A stretch of DNA of 64,000 nt, from positions 101,710 to 165,709 of the forward strand of contig CACLEJ010000002.1 of NCBI GenBank assembly GCA_902605865.1, written 5' to 3'. Position numbers and translations under genes: made by a program. The notes beneath the pieces were generated by a model. It searched no databases and had not been told where the DNA came from. It worked only from the letters and a program-made list of their open reading frames with translations. The stretch is from an uncultured Pelagibacteraceae bacterium. GTDB lineage: Bacteria > Pseudomonadota > Alphaproteobacteria > Pelagibacterales > Pelagibacteraceae. Shown piece after piece: positions 7,531 through 15,696 of the stretch (its first letter is position 1; the number at the start of each line of letters is the position of its first letter).

Positions 7531-8856
7531 ATGAGTAAAAATAAACATCCAGAAACAATTGCTTTACATGGTGGAGATTACAGAAGTGATCCAGCTACAA
7601 CAGCAGTAGCAGTACCACTCTATAGAACAACATCTTATCAATTTAATGATACAGATCATGCTGCAAATTTATTTGCACTAAAAGAATTTGGAAACATATA
7701 CACAAGAATTATGAATCCAACTAATGACGTACTTGAAAAAAGAGTTGCGGCACTTGAAGGTGGGCTTGCAGCTGTAACTGTTGGTTCAGGACAAGCGGCA
7801 TCAACATTCGCTATAATGAACGTGTGTCAATCAGGAGATAACTTTGTCAGTTCAACTGATTTATATGGTGGAACGGTAAATTTATTCACTCACACACTTA
7901 AAAAATTAGGTATTGAATGTAGATATGCAGATCCATCAGATCCAAGTAATTTTGAAAAATTAATTGATGATAGAACTAGATGTTTTTATGCAGAAACTTT
8001 GCCTAATCCATATTTAAGAGTATTTCCAATAAAAGAGGTATCTGATATAGGTAGAAAGTACAGTATTCCATTAATTATGGATAATACTGCAGCACCGGTA
8101 ATTTGTAAGCCTTTGGAACATGGAGCTGCTGTAGTAGTTCATTCACTTACTAAATTTATTGGTGGTCATGGTACGGTAATTGGAGGATGTCTTGTTGATG
8201 GAGGTAATTTTGACTGGACAAAAGATCCAAAAAGACAGCCTTTATTTAACGAGCCAGATGCTAGTTATGGTGGCGCGCAATGGGGTGTTGTTGTTCCACA
8301 ATTGACAGGAGCAAATGTCTCATACGCAGTAAGAGCACGTGTTGTACTATTAAGAGATCTAGGAGCACCATTAGCACCTGATAATGCATGGGGAATAATT
8401 CAAGGTTTAGAAACTGTTCCCTTAAGAATGAAACAACATTGTTCTAATGCCGAGAAAGCTGTTGCATTTTTACAAAAACATAAAAATGTAGACAGAGTCA
8501 TCTACCCTACTTTGCACAAAGGAGAAATTGGTGAAAGATCCAAAAAATATATGAAGGGTGGAAATGGAGCACTTATAGGTATCGAAGTTAAAGGTGGCGT
8601 TGAAGCAGGTAAAAAATTCATAGAGTCATTAAAGATGTTTTACCATGTTGCAAATATTGGAGATGCTAGAAGTTTAGCTATTCATCCTGCAACTACTACT
8701 CACAGCCAATTAACTGAAGAGGAACTTTTAGCTGCCGGTGTAACACCTGGATATGTTAGATTGTCGATTGGTATTGAACATCCAGACGATATTATAGCTG
8801 ATCTAGATCAAGCTCTAGGAGCTTCGGGAAAACCTAGCTTGAAAGCTGTAAGTTAG
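7531..8856 (+). CDS. O-acetylhomoserine sulfhydrylase-type PLP enzyme (Cys/Met metabolism family), copy 2
   Basis: A 441-residue paralogue of the gene at 5324, with YTRIMNPT (57-64), DNT at 185-187 and the Schiff-base Lys208 in HSLTKFIGGHG. The sequence YAETLPNP and the C-terminal THSQLTEEEL and VRLSIGIE segments are typical of MetY-type enzymes that add sulfide or methanethiol to O-acetylhomoserine; methionine gamma-lyase and cystathionine enzymes share the fold. The start has a strong AAGGGG site. The 23-bp overlap of its end with ctaA on the other strand is notable. Two diverged copies suggest different thiol donors or opposite physiological directions. Confidence 0.85.
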   Translation: MSKNKHPETIALHGGDYRSDPATTAVAVPLYRTTSYQFNDTDHAANLFALKEFGNIYTRIMNPTNDVLEKRVAALEGGLAAVTVGSGQAASTFAIMNVCQSGDNFVSSTDLYGGTVNLFTHTLKKLGIECRYADPSDPSNFEKLIDDRTRCFYAETLPNPYLRVFPIKEVSDIGRKYSIPLIMDNTAAPVICKPLEHGAAVVVHSLTKFIGGHGTVIGGCLVDGGNFDWTKDPKRQPLFNEPDASYGGAQWGVVVPQLTGANVSYAVRARVVLLRDLGAPLAPDNAWGIIQGLETVPLRMKQHCSNAEKAVAFLQKHKNVDRVIYPTLHKGEIGERSKKYMKGGNGALIGIEVKGGVEAGKKFIESLKMFYHVANIGDARSLAIHPATTTHSQLTEEELLAAGVTPGYVRLSIGIEHPDDIIADLDQALGASGKPSLKAVS

Positions 8857-9865
8857 ATTTTGTGTTTACAAATAAGAAATAGATACAAGATGCAACTAAA
8901 AAAATAGAACTTATTTGGTGCATAGATGCAATTAATATCTGTGCACCATATAATAAAGTAAATATTCCTAAAACAATCTGTAAAATTATAAAAAATCCCA
9001 AAATATTAACAGATTTATATAAATCTCTTTTTTTATTCTTGTAAATATAAAATAATAAATACAAATAAAATAAACCTATTAGATAGGCTAGTTTTCTATG
9101 TATAAATTGCACCAAGGAAGGATCACTAAAAGCAGATAATTTTAACAAATTACTAATGGTATTATCATTTGGAAAAATTGAGTTACCCATTAAAGGCCAA
9201 GAATTATAAATTTTACCAGCATCCATTCCGGAAACAAATGCACCAATAGAAATTTGCAAAAAAATCAAGAAAAGAAAACTAAATGGATATATTATATTTA
9301 TAGTACTATTAAAGTTGGTTTTAACTTTTATTTTTAAATAATTCCAAAAAATTAAAGATAAAATAAAAAAAGCAACTAATAAATGTACTGATAATCTAAA
9401 ATGACTAACATCTACTCTATCAATTAAGCCACTGCTAACCATATACCATCCTATAAAACCTTGAAAACATATTAAAGCAAAGATGAAATAAAGATTTATT
9501 AATTTTTTAAATTTAATTTTAAATGTGAAATATATTAGTGGTACCAAAAAAGCTAAACCTATTAACCTTCCCATAAATCTATGAGCCCATTCCCACCAAA
9601 ATATTACTTTAAATTCTTGCATGGTCATATCATAATTTTGTAATTTGAATTCAGGTATCTCTTTGTATAAATCAAAATAAAAAATCCATTGAGAATTATT
9701 AAGTGGAGGAAAGAAACCAGAGAATAATTGCCATTCAGTAATTGATAAACCAGAATCAGTTAGTCTTGTTAAACCTCCAACTACTATCATTGCTGAAATA
9801 ATCCAAAACATAATTATTAGCCATGTTGATATTTGATTATTTAACTTTAGATTTTCACTATACAT
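8834..9865 (-). CDS. ctaA: Heme A synthase (COX15/CtaA family)
   Basis: Oxidises heme O to heme A for cytochrome aa3 oxidase in the inner membrane. The 343 residues hold about eight membrane segments. The N-terminal GGLTRLTDSGLSITEW motif is diagnostic of the type 2 (COX15-like) enzyme, and histidines in WEWAHRFMGR, HFRLSVHL, FIHRKLAY and SMHQISSIF are the heme ligands. The frame is open to 9991, but ATG at 9865 (MYSENLKLN) is preferred since it places the start just before the first conserved segment and leaves a 43-bp divergent promoter region before the chorismate mutase gene. Confidence 0.92.
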   Translation of the reverse strand: MYSENLKLNNQISTWLIIMFWIISAMIVVGGLTRLTDSGLSITEWQLFSGFFPPLNNSQWIFYFDLYKEIPEFKLQNYDMTMQEFKVIFWWEWAHRFMGRLIGLAFLVPLIYFTFKIKFKKLINLYFIFALICFQGFIGWYMVSSGLIDRVDVSHFRLSVHLLVAFFILSLIFWNYLKIKVKTNFNSTINIIYPFSFLFLIFLQISIGAFVSGMDAGKIYNSWPLMGNSIFPNDNTISNLLKLSAFSDPSLVQFIHRKLAYLIGLFYLYLLFYIYKNKKRDLYKSVNILGFFIILQIVLGIFTLLYGAQILIASMHQISSIFLVASCIYFLFVNTKSNLQLSS

Positions 9866-9908
9866 ATGCGGATAAATATAATAATTTTTAAATAATCCAA
9901 TTATATAA

Positions 9909-10199
9909 ATGTCGCCATTAAAAAAAGAAAAACTAAATAAAATTAGAAAAGAATTGGATAAATTAGATGATTCACTAATAAAAATAATCAAAAAAAGAAC
10001 TAACTTAGTGAAAAGAGTTCTTGCACTTAAAGAGAGAAAAAACCAAATTGTTGATCAAAAAAGGATTTATTTAATACTAAAAAATATTAAAAAAAAATCA
10101 ATTAAACATAAAATTGATCCAAAAATCACAAACAAAATTTGGAGGAATATGATCTATGCTTATATTGATTTTGAGAGAAGAAATTTTAATAAAAAATAA
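9909..10199 (+). CDS. Chorismate mutase, AroQ type (small stand-alone form)
   Basis: A 96-residue all-helical, very basic protein. The RKELDKLDDSLIKIIKKR start, with VKRVLALK and a third helix rich in aromatic residues, follows the AroQ pattern (chorismate to prephenate for Phe and Tyr). Arg13, Arg31 and the Lys of VLALK fit the known active-site positions. The usual Arg-Glu pair after the loop seems replaced by Arg-Ile in QKRIYLIL, so activity should be treated with some caution. It diverges from ctaA by 43 bp and converges on rpmG with a 4-bp gap. Confidence 0.7.
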   Translation: MSPLKKEKLNKIRKELDKLDDSLIKIIKKRTNLVKRVLALKERKNQIVDQKRIYLILKNIKKKSIKHKIDPKITNKIWRNMIYAYIDFERRNFNKK

Positions 10200-10203
10200 T
10201 AAA

Positions 10204-10395
10204 TTATTTACTATGAGGTGGTAATTTTTTTTCTACAAAAACTTCATGTTTTCTTGTTGCTGGATTGTATTTTTTTGCTTTTAATTTAACTTTAGCTTTT
10301 TCACCACCCGCTGGTTTTTTTACATAATAGAAGAAAGGGCTATCTGGTTTTTCTTCAGGCACTAATCTGACTTTTACATGTGTTTTTTTTGCCAT
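10204..10395 (-). CDS. rpmG: 50S ribosomal protein L33 (bL33)
   Basis: A 63-residue basic protein. MAKKTHVKVRLVPEEKPDSPFFYY resembles the L33 start, followed by KLKAKKYNPATRKHEVFVEKK, the typical C-terminal half. It lacks zinc-binding cysteines, as expected of the C-minus form. The gene begins 1 bp after the end of the MerR-type regulator gene and is probably read from the same message. Confidence 0.9.
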   Translation of the reverse strand: MAKKTHVKVRLVPEEKPDSPFFYYVKKPAGGEKAKVKLKAKKYNPATRKHEVFVEKKLPPHSK

Positions 10396-10396
10396 A

Positions 10397-10768
10397 TCAA
10401 TCTTTAAATTTATTTAATAATTTTTTAATATTTAAAATTTTAGATTTTATTATTTTTTTTTGTGTTATAGATGTATTGTATAATTCGTCAATATCTGAAT
10501 TTTCTGAATTTAAAACCTTTTTTACACCATTAAGTGTCATTCCCTTGACTTTTAGCAAATATTTAATTTTTTTTAAAATGTCGATGACAGATTCATCATA
10601 ATACCTTCTATTTCCAGAAAAAATCTTTGGCTTAACCTGCTTAAATTCTTTTTCCCAGAAACGAATAGTATGGGTTGATAATGATCCATTTTTCTTATTA
10701 AAAAGATTTAAAATTTGAGCTACCTCTCCTATAGTTTTATATTTACTGTTATCTTTTGCACTATTCAT
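10397..10768 (-). CDS. MerR-family transcriptional regulator
   Basis: A 123-residue protein. The N-terminal helix-turn-helix covers about residues 11-85: KTIGEVAQILN, then THTIRFWEKEF, and NRRYYDESVIDILKKIKYLL, with a winged-helix typical of MerR. The C-terminal part is a short basic helix with no metal-binding cysteines, so a metal sensor is unlikely. The same regulator follows ihfA in many alphaproteobacteria. It overlaps ihfA by 8 bp. Its target is unknown. Confidence 0.85.
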   Translation of the reverse strand: MNSAKDNSKYKTIGEVAQILNLFNKKNGSLSTHTIRFWEKEFKQVKPKIFSGNRRYYDESVIDILKKIKYLLKVKGMTLNGVKKVLNSENSDIDELYNTSITQKKIIKSKILNIKKLLNKFKD

Positions 10769-11057
10769 CAGTATTAATAAAATGTTTAAATTCTCTTGAT
10801 GGCTTAAATAAAATTACATTTCTTTCAGTTATAATTTTTATTTCTCTTGTTTTAGGATTTCTTCCAATTCTTTGTTTTTTTTTTCTTAACGAAAATGTTC
10901 CAAATTTAGCAATCTTAACTTTTTTTTGCTCTATAATATTTTTTAAAATAATTTGTAATATATCTTCTAATAATGTTTCACTAATTTTTTTTGAAAAACC
11001 AATTTGCATATATATAGAATTAATAATATCCTTTTTTTTTAAATTTATTCTTTCCAT
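10761..11057 (-). CDS. ihfA: Integration host factor subunit alpha
   Basis: A 98-residue HU/IHF-fold protein that bends DNA. KKDIINSIYMQIG opens the dimerisation helices, KIAKFGTFSLRKKKQRIGRNPKTREI is the DNA-binding arm with the intercalating proline in GRNPKT, and RNVILFKPSREF closes it. Position after plsX and before the MerR regulator is the alphaproteobacterial ihfA context, which favours IhfA over HU or IhfB. Confidence 0.9.
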   Translation of the reverse strand: MERINLKKKDIINSIYMQIGFSKKISETLLEDILQIILKNIIEQKKVKIAKFGTFSLRKKKQRIGRNPKTREIKIITERNVILFKPSREFKHFINTDE

Positions 11058-12065
11058 CTATTTAATGTTATTTTTGATTTGATCTATTAAATTACCTTTG
11101 ATAATTTTTTCACAAACTTTTAATGAATTAGAAAATCCAATTGAGTCGGTTGAACCATGGCTTTTTATTACTGGCTTGTCTAATCCTAAGAGTATAGCTC
11201 CATTGTAAAGCCTAGGGTCTAGTTTATCTTTGAAATTTCTTAAGTTTTTGTAGTTTATTAAGGATGATAGTTTTCCTATTACAGATGATGATAAAGCTTT
11301 TTTTAACTCACTAATTATAAAATTAGAAGTACCTTCGGCAGTCTTAAGTGCAATATTTCCAGTAAATCCATCTGCAACTATCACATTAACATCTCCTTCC
11401 ATTATATTGTTACCCTCAATATATCCTTTAAATTCAAATGAAGGATGTTGTTTTTCATTCAAAATTTTATAAGTATCTTTAATTATTGCATTACCTTTAA
11501 TTTCTTCAGAGCCAATATTAAGTAGTGCAACTTTTGGTATTTCATTATTAAATAAAGCTTTATGTAAGGCTGAACCCATAATTGAAAAATCTATTAAATT
11601 TTTAGAACTGCATTCTATATTGGCACCTAAATCTAAAACTATATTCATTCCTTTTTTGCTTGGCCACAAAGCAGATAGTGCAGGCTTATCAATATTTTCG
11701 ATCATTTTTAAATTCAATTTTGAAATCAAAAAAAGAGCTCCAGTATTTCCTGCAGAGATTACAGCATGTGCTTCACTATTTTTTAAAGATTCAATTGATA
11801 GCCATAAACTAGTGTCCTTTCCTCTTTTAGCTGCAGATAAAGCTGTATCTTCACCTTCGACAATTTTATCAGTATGTGTTATTGAATAAATTTCATTAGA
11901 TAATTTATATTTTTCTATTAGAGGTGATAAAAGAGTTTCGTTACCAAAAATTTTGTAATTTATATTGCTTGATGATTTAGAATGTAAACTAATTCCTTCA
12001 ATAACTTTTTTTGGAGAATCATCACCACCCATTGCATCAACAGCAATAATAATTGGGTTATTCAT
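11058..12065 (-). CDS. plsX: Phosphate acyltransferase PlsX
   Basis: Makes acyl phosphate from acyl-ACP, feeding PlsY in phospholipid synthesis. The 335 residues begin with AVDAMGGDDSP (8-18), the family signature, and contain SAGNTGALF, VADGFTGNIALKTAEG and GHSTDSIGF-like KSHGSTDSIGF. It ends 3 bases before ihfA starts, without the fabH gene that usually lies between them in alphaproteobacteria. rpmF lies 6 bp upstream. Confidence 0.95.
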   Translation of the reverse strand: MNNPIIIAVDAMGGDDSPKKVIEGISLHSKSSSNINYKIFGNETLLSPLIEKYKLSNEIYSITHTDKIVEGEDTALSAAKRGKDTSLWLSIESLKNSEAHAVISAGNTGALFLISKLNLKMIENIDKPALSALWPSKKGMNIVLDLGANIECSSKNLIDFSIMGSALHKALFNNEIPKVALLNIGSEEIKGNAIIKDTYKILNEKQHPSFEFKGYIEGNNIMEGDVNVIVADGFTGNIALKTAEGTSNFIISELKKALSSSVIGKLSSLINYKNLRNFKDKLDPRLYNGAILLGLDKPVIKSHGSTDSIGFSNSLKVCEKIIKGNLIDQIKNNIK

Positions 12066-12071
12066 AAGGAT

Positions 12072-12251
12072 TTAATCTTTTGGATCTAAAACTTGTCTTC
12101 CTTTATATAATCCTGTTTTCAAATCTAAATGGTGAGACAGTCTATATTCACCAGTTTTTTTATCCTCAATAACATTTTTTAAAGAAGCTCTTATATGAGA
12201 ACGTCTTTTACCTGCTCTAGATTTAGTTGTTTTACGTTTTGGTACAGCCAT
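12072..12251 (-). CDS. rpmF: 50S ribosomal protein L32 (bL32)
   Basis: A 59-residue gene, read directly from the sequence. It starts [19 protein letters not shown], the usual L32 opening, and continues with [11 protein letters not shown] and [13 protein letters not shown]. The zinc-binding cysteines found in some L32 proteins are absent. It sits 6 bp before plsX, the classic rpmF-plsX pair, and 2 bp after the cytochrome c chaperone gene. Confidence 0.95.
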   Translation of the reverse strand: MAVPKRKTTKSRAGKRRSHIRASLKNVIEDKKTGEYRLSHHLDLKTGLYKGRQVLDPKD

Positions 12252-12253
12252 TT

Positions 12254-12727
12254 TTAAAATTTAAAATTTAATATATCTTTTGTAAAGTTATTTAAAGTGT
12301 TTTTTACAAGAAAATCTCTAAATTTATCAAAATATTCTACAAATATATCATTATCTGGTGAGATGTTAAGAAAACTTTTAAATATAATCTTTTTCTTATA
12401 GCTGTCAAAAGAATCCCAAGTTTCAACTTTTTCTAAAATAGAATAAAACAAATTAATATAATCTTTCATTTTTTTATTAACTGATACATCGCCATAACCT
12501 ATTTCCCTTATAGATAATTCAATTTGTCTTATAAAGTAATCAAAAAGATCTTGGGCTTCTTTTTTTGAAATTTCATTTTTATATATTTTTAAAAAAAAAC
12601 CAAAATGAAATAAAAGAATTATTAATCTATCAGAAAAGGTATCATTATTTTTTAAATTTAAATAAAGATTTTTATTTCTAGTTAATTTTATTAAATTGTT
12701 GTAAATATTTAAGTGATTTTTGTTCAT
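12254..12727 (-). CDS. Ubiquinol-cytochrome c chaperone family protein (CBP3/UQCC1-like)
   Basis: A 157-residue helical protein. [24 protein letters not shown] is close to the family core (R-E-x-G-x-G-D, then a helix), and [16 protein letters not shown] matches its N-terminal helix. Mitochondrial relatives help assemble cytochrome b of complex III; the bacterial role is inferred. In alphaproteobacteria this gene is commonly followed by a DUF177 gene and rpmF; here DUF177 is absent. Its ATG at 12725-12727 directly abuts that of bamE on the other strand, as CATATG. Confidence 0.75.
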   Translation of the reverse strand: MNKNHLNIYNNLIKLTRNKNLYLNLKNNDTFSDRLIILLFHFGFFLKIYKNEISKKEAQDLFDYFIRQIELSIREIGYGDVSVNKKMKDYINLFYSILEKVETWDSFDSYKKKIIFKSFLNISPDNDIFVEYFDKFRDFLVKNTLNNFTKDILNFKF

Positions 12728-13183
12728 ATGAAAAAAATTTTAATTATAAGTGTTTTTTTATTTACACTGAATTGTTCATTAAATAAAGTTTCAAATACCC
12801 ATGGATTTCGTTTTTTAGACTCTAAATATGATAAAATTATAGTTAACAAGTCTAATAAAAATGATGTAAAGAAAATAATAGGCCCACCCTCAGATATAAG
12901 TAATTTTAATGATACCTGGTTCTATATCGAAAGACAAAAAGTAAACCAATCTTTAATAAAATTGGGTATAAAAAAAATTGAAAAAAATAATGTTTTGATA
13001 ATAGAATTTAATAAAATGGGTATGGTTAGTGATAAAATTTTATTAGATTTAAATGACATGAATGACATTAAAATAGCCGAAAAGAAAACTAAGAAAAAAT
13101 TTCAACAAGATAACTTAGTTTATAATATATTTTCAACCTTAAGAGAAAAAATTAATGCGCCTACAAGAAGAAAAAAGAAATAA
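12728..13183 (+). CDS. bamE: Outer membrane assembly lipoprotein BamE (SmpA/OmlA)
   Basis: A 151-residue lipoprotein. Residues 1-15 form a signal and TLNC places the lipid anchor on Cys16. NDVKKIIGPPSDIS and FNDTWFYIERQK are the BamE motifs (K-x-x-V-x-x-x-x-G-x-P, then W-x-Y), and VLIIEFNKMGMV is the typical strand. Supports the BAM complex at the periplasmic face of the outer membrane. An in-frame upstream start at 12713 exists, but ATG at 12728 puts the signal at the N-terminus. Its stop at 13181-13183 touches the CCA of tRNA-Glu on the opposite strand. A lysine-rich tail follows the domain. Confidence 0.85.
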   Translation: MKKILIISVFLFTLNCSLNKVSNTHGFRFLDSKYDKIIVNKSNKNDVKKIIGPPSDISNFNDTWFYIERQKVNQSLIKLGIKKIEKNNVLIIEFNKMGMVSDKILLDLNDMNDIKIAEKKTKKKFQQDNLVYNIFSTLREKINAPTRRKKK

Positions 13184-13258
13184 TGGCGGTCCCTAGGGGA
13201 ATCGAACCCCTCTTTCATGGATGAAAACCATGTGTCCTAACCGATAGACGAAGGGACC
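13184..13258 (-). tRNA. tRNA-Glu (anticodon UUC)
   Basis: Acceptor stem GGTCCCT (13252-13258) pairs with AGGGACC (13188-13194); discriminator G at 13187 and encoded CCA at 13184-13186. The anticodon loop TTTTCAT sits between CATGG and CCATG, giving TTC. T-loop GTTCGATTC is present. The CCA abuts the bamE stop codon on the opposite strand. glpX lies upstream on the same strand. Confidence 0.97.
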
Positions 13259-13268
13259 AGTGGAGGAT

Positions 13269-13297
13269 CTTTTATTGTAATTTTTTAAAATAATCAA
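13269..13297 (-). promoter_or_regulatory. Predicted promoter of tRNA-Glu
   Basis: Minus strand TTGATT (13292-13297), 17 bp, TAAAAG (13269-13274), with 10 bases to the tRNA 5' end. The -35 overlaps the glpX stop codon. The layout matches the other three tRNA genes here. Confidence 0.4.
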
Positions 13298-14238
13298 GTA
13301 AGTGAAACCACTTTTTTTATTAGCTTTAATTCAGATTTATTATGAGTGATAATTGTCTCAGTAACGTACTTATCATTTTCCATAATTACACCATTCATTA
13401 AATCACCAGATGTAATACCTGTTGCACAAAAAATACTTTCACCCTTAATTATTTCATTGATTTCATATTTTTTGTTTAAATCTTTTATACCCATTTTATT
13501 AGCTCGACTTTTGTCCTCTGCTGTTTTGAATAAGAATCTTCCCTGAAAATTACAATTTAATGCATCTAAGGCCGCAGCTGCTATAACGCCCTCTGGACCT
13601 CCACCAATACCCATAAAAATATCTACATTAAATTTTTTATCCGAAACAAGTAATGCTCCAGAAACATCACCATCAGTTATAAATTTTATATTTACATTTA
13701 GTCTTTTTAATACACTTATAATTTCTTTATGTCTTGGTCTTTTAAGAATGCATACTGTAATTTCTGAATTTTTCTTTTTTGTAATATCAGAGTAAATATT
13801 AATATTTTTTTCAACACTAAAATCAATATCTAAAGATCCTCTTGGAATATGACTGCCTGTAACAATTTTATCCATGTATGTTTCAGGTGCGTTAAGTAAA
13901 TTACCCTTTTCTGCAACTGCTAATACTGACATTGCACCAGGTAAATTCTTTGCAACAAAATTTGTACCCTCAACAGGATCAACAGCTATATCTATTTGGG
14001 GTCCATTACCATTGCCAAGGATTTCACCAATATAAAGCATAGGAGCTTCATCAAGCTCACCCTCGCCTATTACAACTTTGCCATTTATATTTAATTTATT
14101 TAATTGATATCTCATTACATCAGTTGCAGCTTTATCTGCTAATATTTTTTCATTTTTGCCTATGTATGGATAACAAGCTATTGCTGAGTTTGAGGTTATT
14201 TCAATAAGACTATTTAATAATTCTTCTGATATTTTCAT
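13294..14238 (-). CDS. glpX: Fructose-1,6-bisphosphatase, class II
   Basis: A 314-residue GlpX-type phosphatase for gluconeogenesis. GEGELDEAPM at 58-67 and DPVEGT at 87-92 hold the metal- and phosphate-binding acidic residues; GGGPEGVIAAAAL is the sugar-phosphate binding segment. The length is that of the bacterial class II enzymes. It is the last protein gene in a leftward run after the SbmA-like gene (3-bp gap). SAR11 rely on gluconeogenesis, consistent with this gene. Confidence 0.93.
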   Translation of the reverse strand: MKISEELLNSLIEITSNSAIACYPYIGKNEKILADKAATDVMRYQLNKLNINGKVVIGEGELDEAPMLYIGEILGNGNGPQIDIAVDPVEGTNFVAKNLPGAMSVLAVAEKGNLLNAPETYMDKIVTGSHIPRGSLDIDFSVEKNINIYSDITKKKNSEITVCILKRPRHKEIISVLKRLNVNIKFITDGDVSGALLVSDKKFNVDIFMGIGGGPEGVIAAAALDALNCNFQGRFLFKTAEDKSRANKMGIKDLNKKYEINEIIKGESIFCATGITSGDLMNGVIMENDKYVTETIITHNKSELKLIKKVVSLT

Positions 14239-14241
14239 TAA

Positions 14242-15237
14242 TTATGTTTTGATATCACTTTCAGAACTTTCAATTTGTAATTTATATTCAAATTCTCTTA
14301 ATCTTTTATAAACACTTGCTAATTCTATAATCGTGGGCCAAGCTTTTAGAATATACTGCATTGATCCCTCTACTCGTCCAAAGGCTCTAATAATTTGTTG
14401 CATAACCCCTAACGTAACTGCTCCAGCTACTATTGCAGGTGCAAGAAAAACGTAAGCGGATAATACATTGGCCTGCAAATAAGCTATTCTGCCAATATTA
14501 AAATAAAGGTACCTAATGTAACTTAAAAAATGAATGCTTCTGACATCATCAAATAATTCCTCAATTGATTTTGGTCTTACTGTGCCATCATCTTCTGCTA
14601 TAACTAAAATTTTTCTATAAGCTGCCTCTTTTTTTTGAAGGTCGTATTCAACACCTACTAATCTTAAAATTAAACCTAAAATAACTAAAAAAATTGTTCC
14701 ACCTATAGACCAAATAAGTGCACCTACGATTAAACCATACTCCCAGTCACCAAAAAAAAATATTGGAATTCCTATACTTAAGCCAAATAATATTGGCATA
14801 AATTCCACTAATATCATTATTGCTTCTATTAAGCTTGTCCCTAAAGACTCCATTATTCTTGAGAATTTTATTGTGTCTTCTTGAACCCTTTGGGATGCTC
14901 CCTCAATCTTACGTGCCTTCTCATATACGCTATGATAATATTCAACCATAGCTGTTCTCCATCTAAATAAATAATGAGATGTAAAATAGCTAACTATAAC
15001 AGCTACACCAACATACATTGCTGCAAGAACAATAAACGAAAACAGACTTGCCCAATATTCTTCGATAGTAATAGCATTTGGTTTTCCAAGTGCTTTTTGG
15101 ATCATGTCATAAAATTCACCAAACCATTCATTTATTTTTACATCAATTTTTACCTGCACCCAAAGTGATGACAAAATAACTAATGATCCTATCCAGGACC
15201 ATAAATACCATTTTTTTATAGTAAAAAATCTAAACAT
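14242..15237 (-). CDS. SbmA/BacA family peptide transporter
   Basis: A 331-residue inner membrane protein with about six to seven hydrophobic segments. The pattern of EEYWASLFSFI, YLFRWRTAMVEYYHSVYEKARKIEGASQRVQEDT and AFGRVEGSMQYIL matches SbmA/BacA (Pfam SbmA_BacA), relatives of ABC exporter membrane domains that lack an ATPase and use the proton gradient. Known members import proline-rich peptides, bleomycin and microcins; BacA also matters for very-long-chain lipid A. No ATPase gene lies beside it. It shares one base with the upstream NDUFS4-like gene (TAATG). Confidence 0.85.
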   Translation of the reverse strand: MFRFFTIKKWYLWSWIGSLVILSSLWVQVKIDVKINEWFGEFYDMIQKALGKPNAITIEEYWASLFSFIVLAAMYVGVAVIVSYFTSHYLFRWRTAMVEYYHSVYEKARKIEGASQRVQEDTIKFSRIMESLGTSLIEAIMILVEFMPILFGLSIGIPIFFFGDWEYGLIVGALIWSIGGTIFLVILGLILRLVGVEYDLQKKEAAYRKILVIAEDDGTVRPKSIEELFDDVRSIHFLSYIRYLYFNIGRIAYLQANVLSAYVFLAPAIVAGAVTLGVMQQIIRAFGRVEGSMQYILKAWPTIIELASVYKRLREFEYKLQIESSESDIKT

Positions 15238-15518
15238 TATTTTATAAAATTATCTGCGTATGATTTTTTTGTTATCTTTCTTTTTTGCGGTTCTATGACT
15301 TCAAAAAGAATATTATTTTTTTTAGCATACTCTATTGCTAGATCTTTTGATTTAAATTCTAAGTTTAATTCTGAATAAGTATCTGAAGAGCTTTCCCATC
15401 CCATAAGTGGGTTTTTACCTGGATCTTCTGTTAAAAATTCTATAATCCATTTATCAAACTTTTTAAGACCTGATTGCATAGCAGTTTTTGAGGGTTTGTA
15501 AATTTTTGCTTTTTTCAT
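15237..15518 (-). CDS. NDUFS4-like accessory subunit of NADH dehydrogenase (ETC complex I family)
   Basis: A 93-residue protein. WIIEFLTEDPGKNPLMGW, then SSDTYSELNLEFKSKDLAIEYAKKN, is the conserved ETC_C1/NDUFS4 block, and the C-terminal KKSYADNFIK matches its end. The family caps the NADH-binding module of complex I in alphaproteobacteria and mitochondria. It is encoded away from the nuo cluster, between tRNA-Pro and the SbmA-like gene, as in many relatives. Soluble, with no signal. Confidence 0.88.
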   Translation of the reverse strand: MKKAKIYKPSKTAMQSGLKKFDKWIIEFLTEDPGKNPLMGWESSSDTYSELNLEFKSKDLAIEYAKKNNILFEVIEPQKRKITKKSYADNFIK

Positions 15519-15524
15519 AAATAG

Positions 15525-15601
<77 letters not shown>

Positions 15602-15610
15602 ATTGCAGTA

Positions 15611-15638
15611 CTAATACAGCAGATAAAAGAAAATTCAA
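15611..15638 (-). promoter_or_regulatory. Predicted promoter of tRNA-Pro
   Basis: Minus strand TTGAAT (15633-15638), 16 bp, TATTAG (15611-15616), ending 9 bases before the tRNA 5' end. Likely also reads the NDUFS4-like, SbmA-like and glpX genes beyond the tRNA. Confidence 0.45.
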
Positions 15639-15696
15639 AGGTTATATTGGTTACAAATTTCTAATAATTTTGGTATTTAATGCTATAAGAGATTTT

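Noticed and set aside
9866..9991. 42-residue extension of heme A synthase to 9991
   Set aside because: It would overlap the chorismate mutase gene and has no family similarity; ATG at 9865 is preferred.
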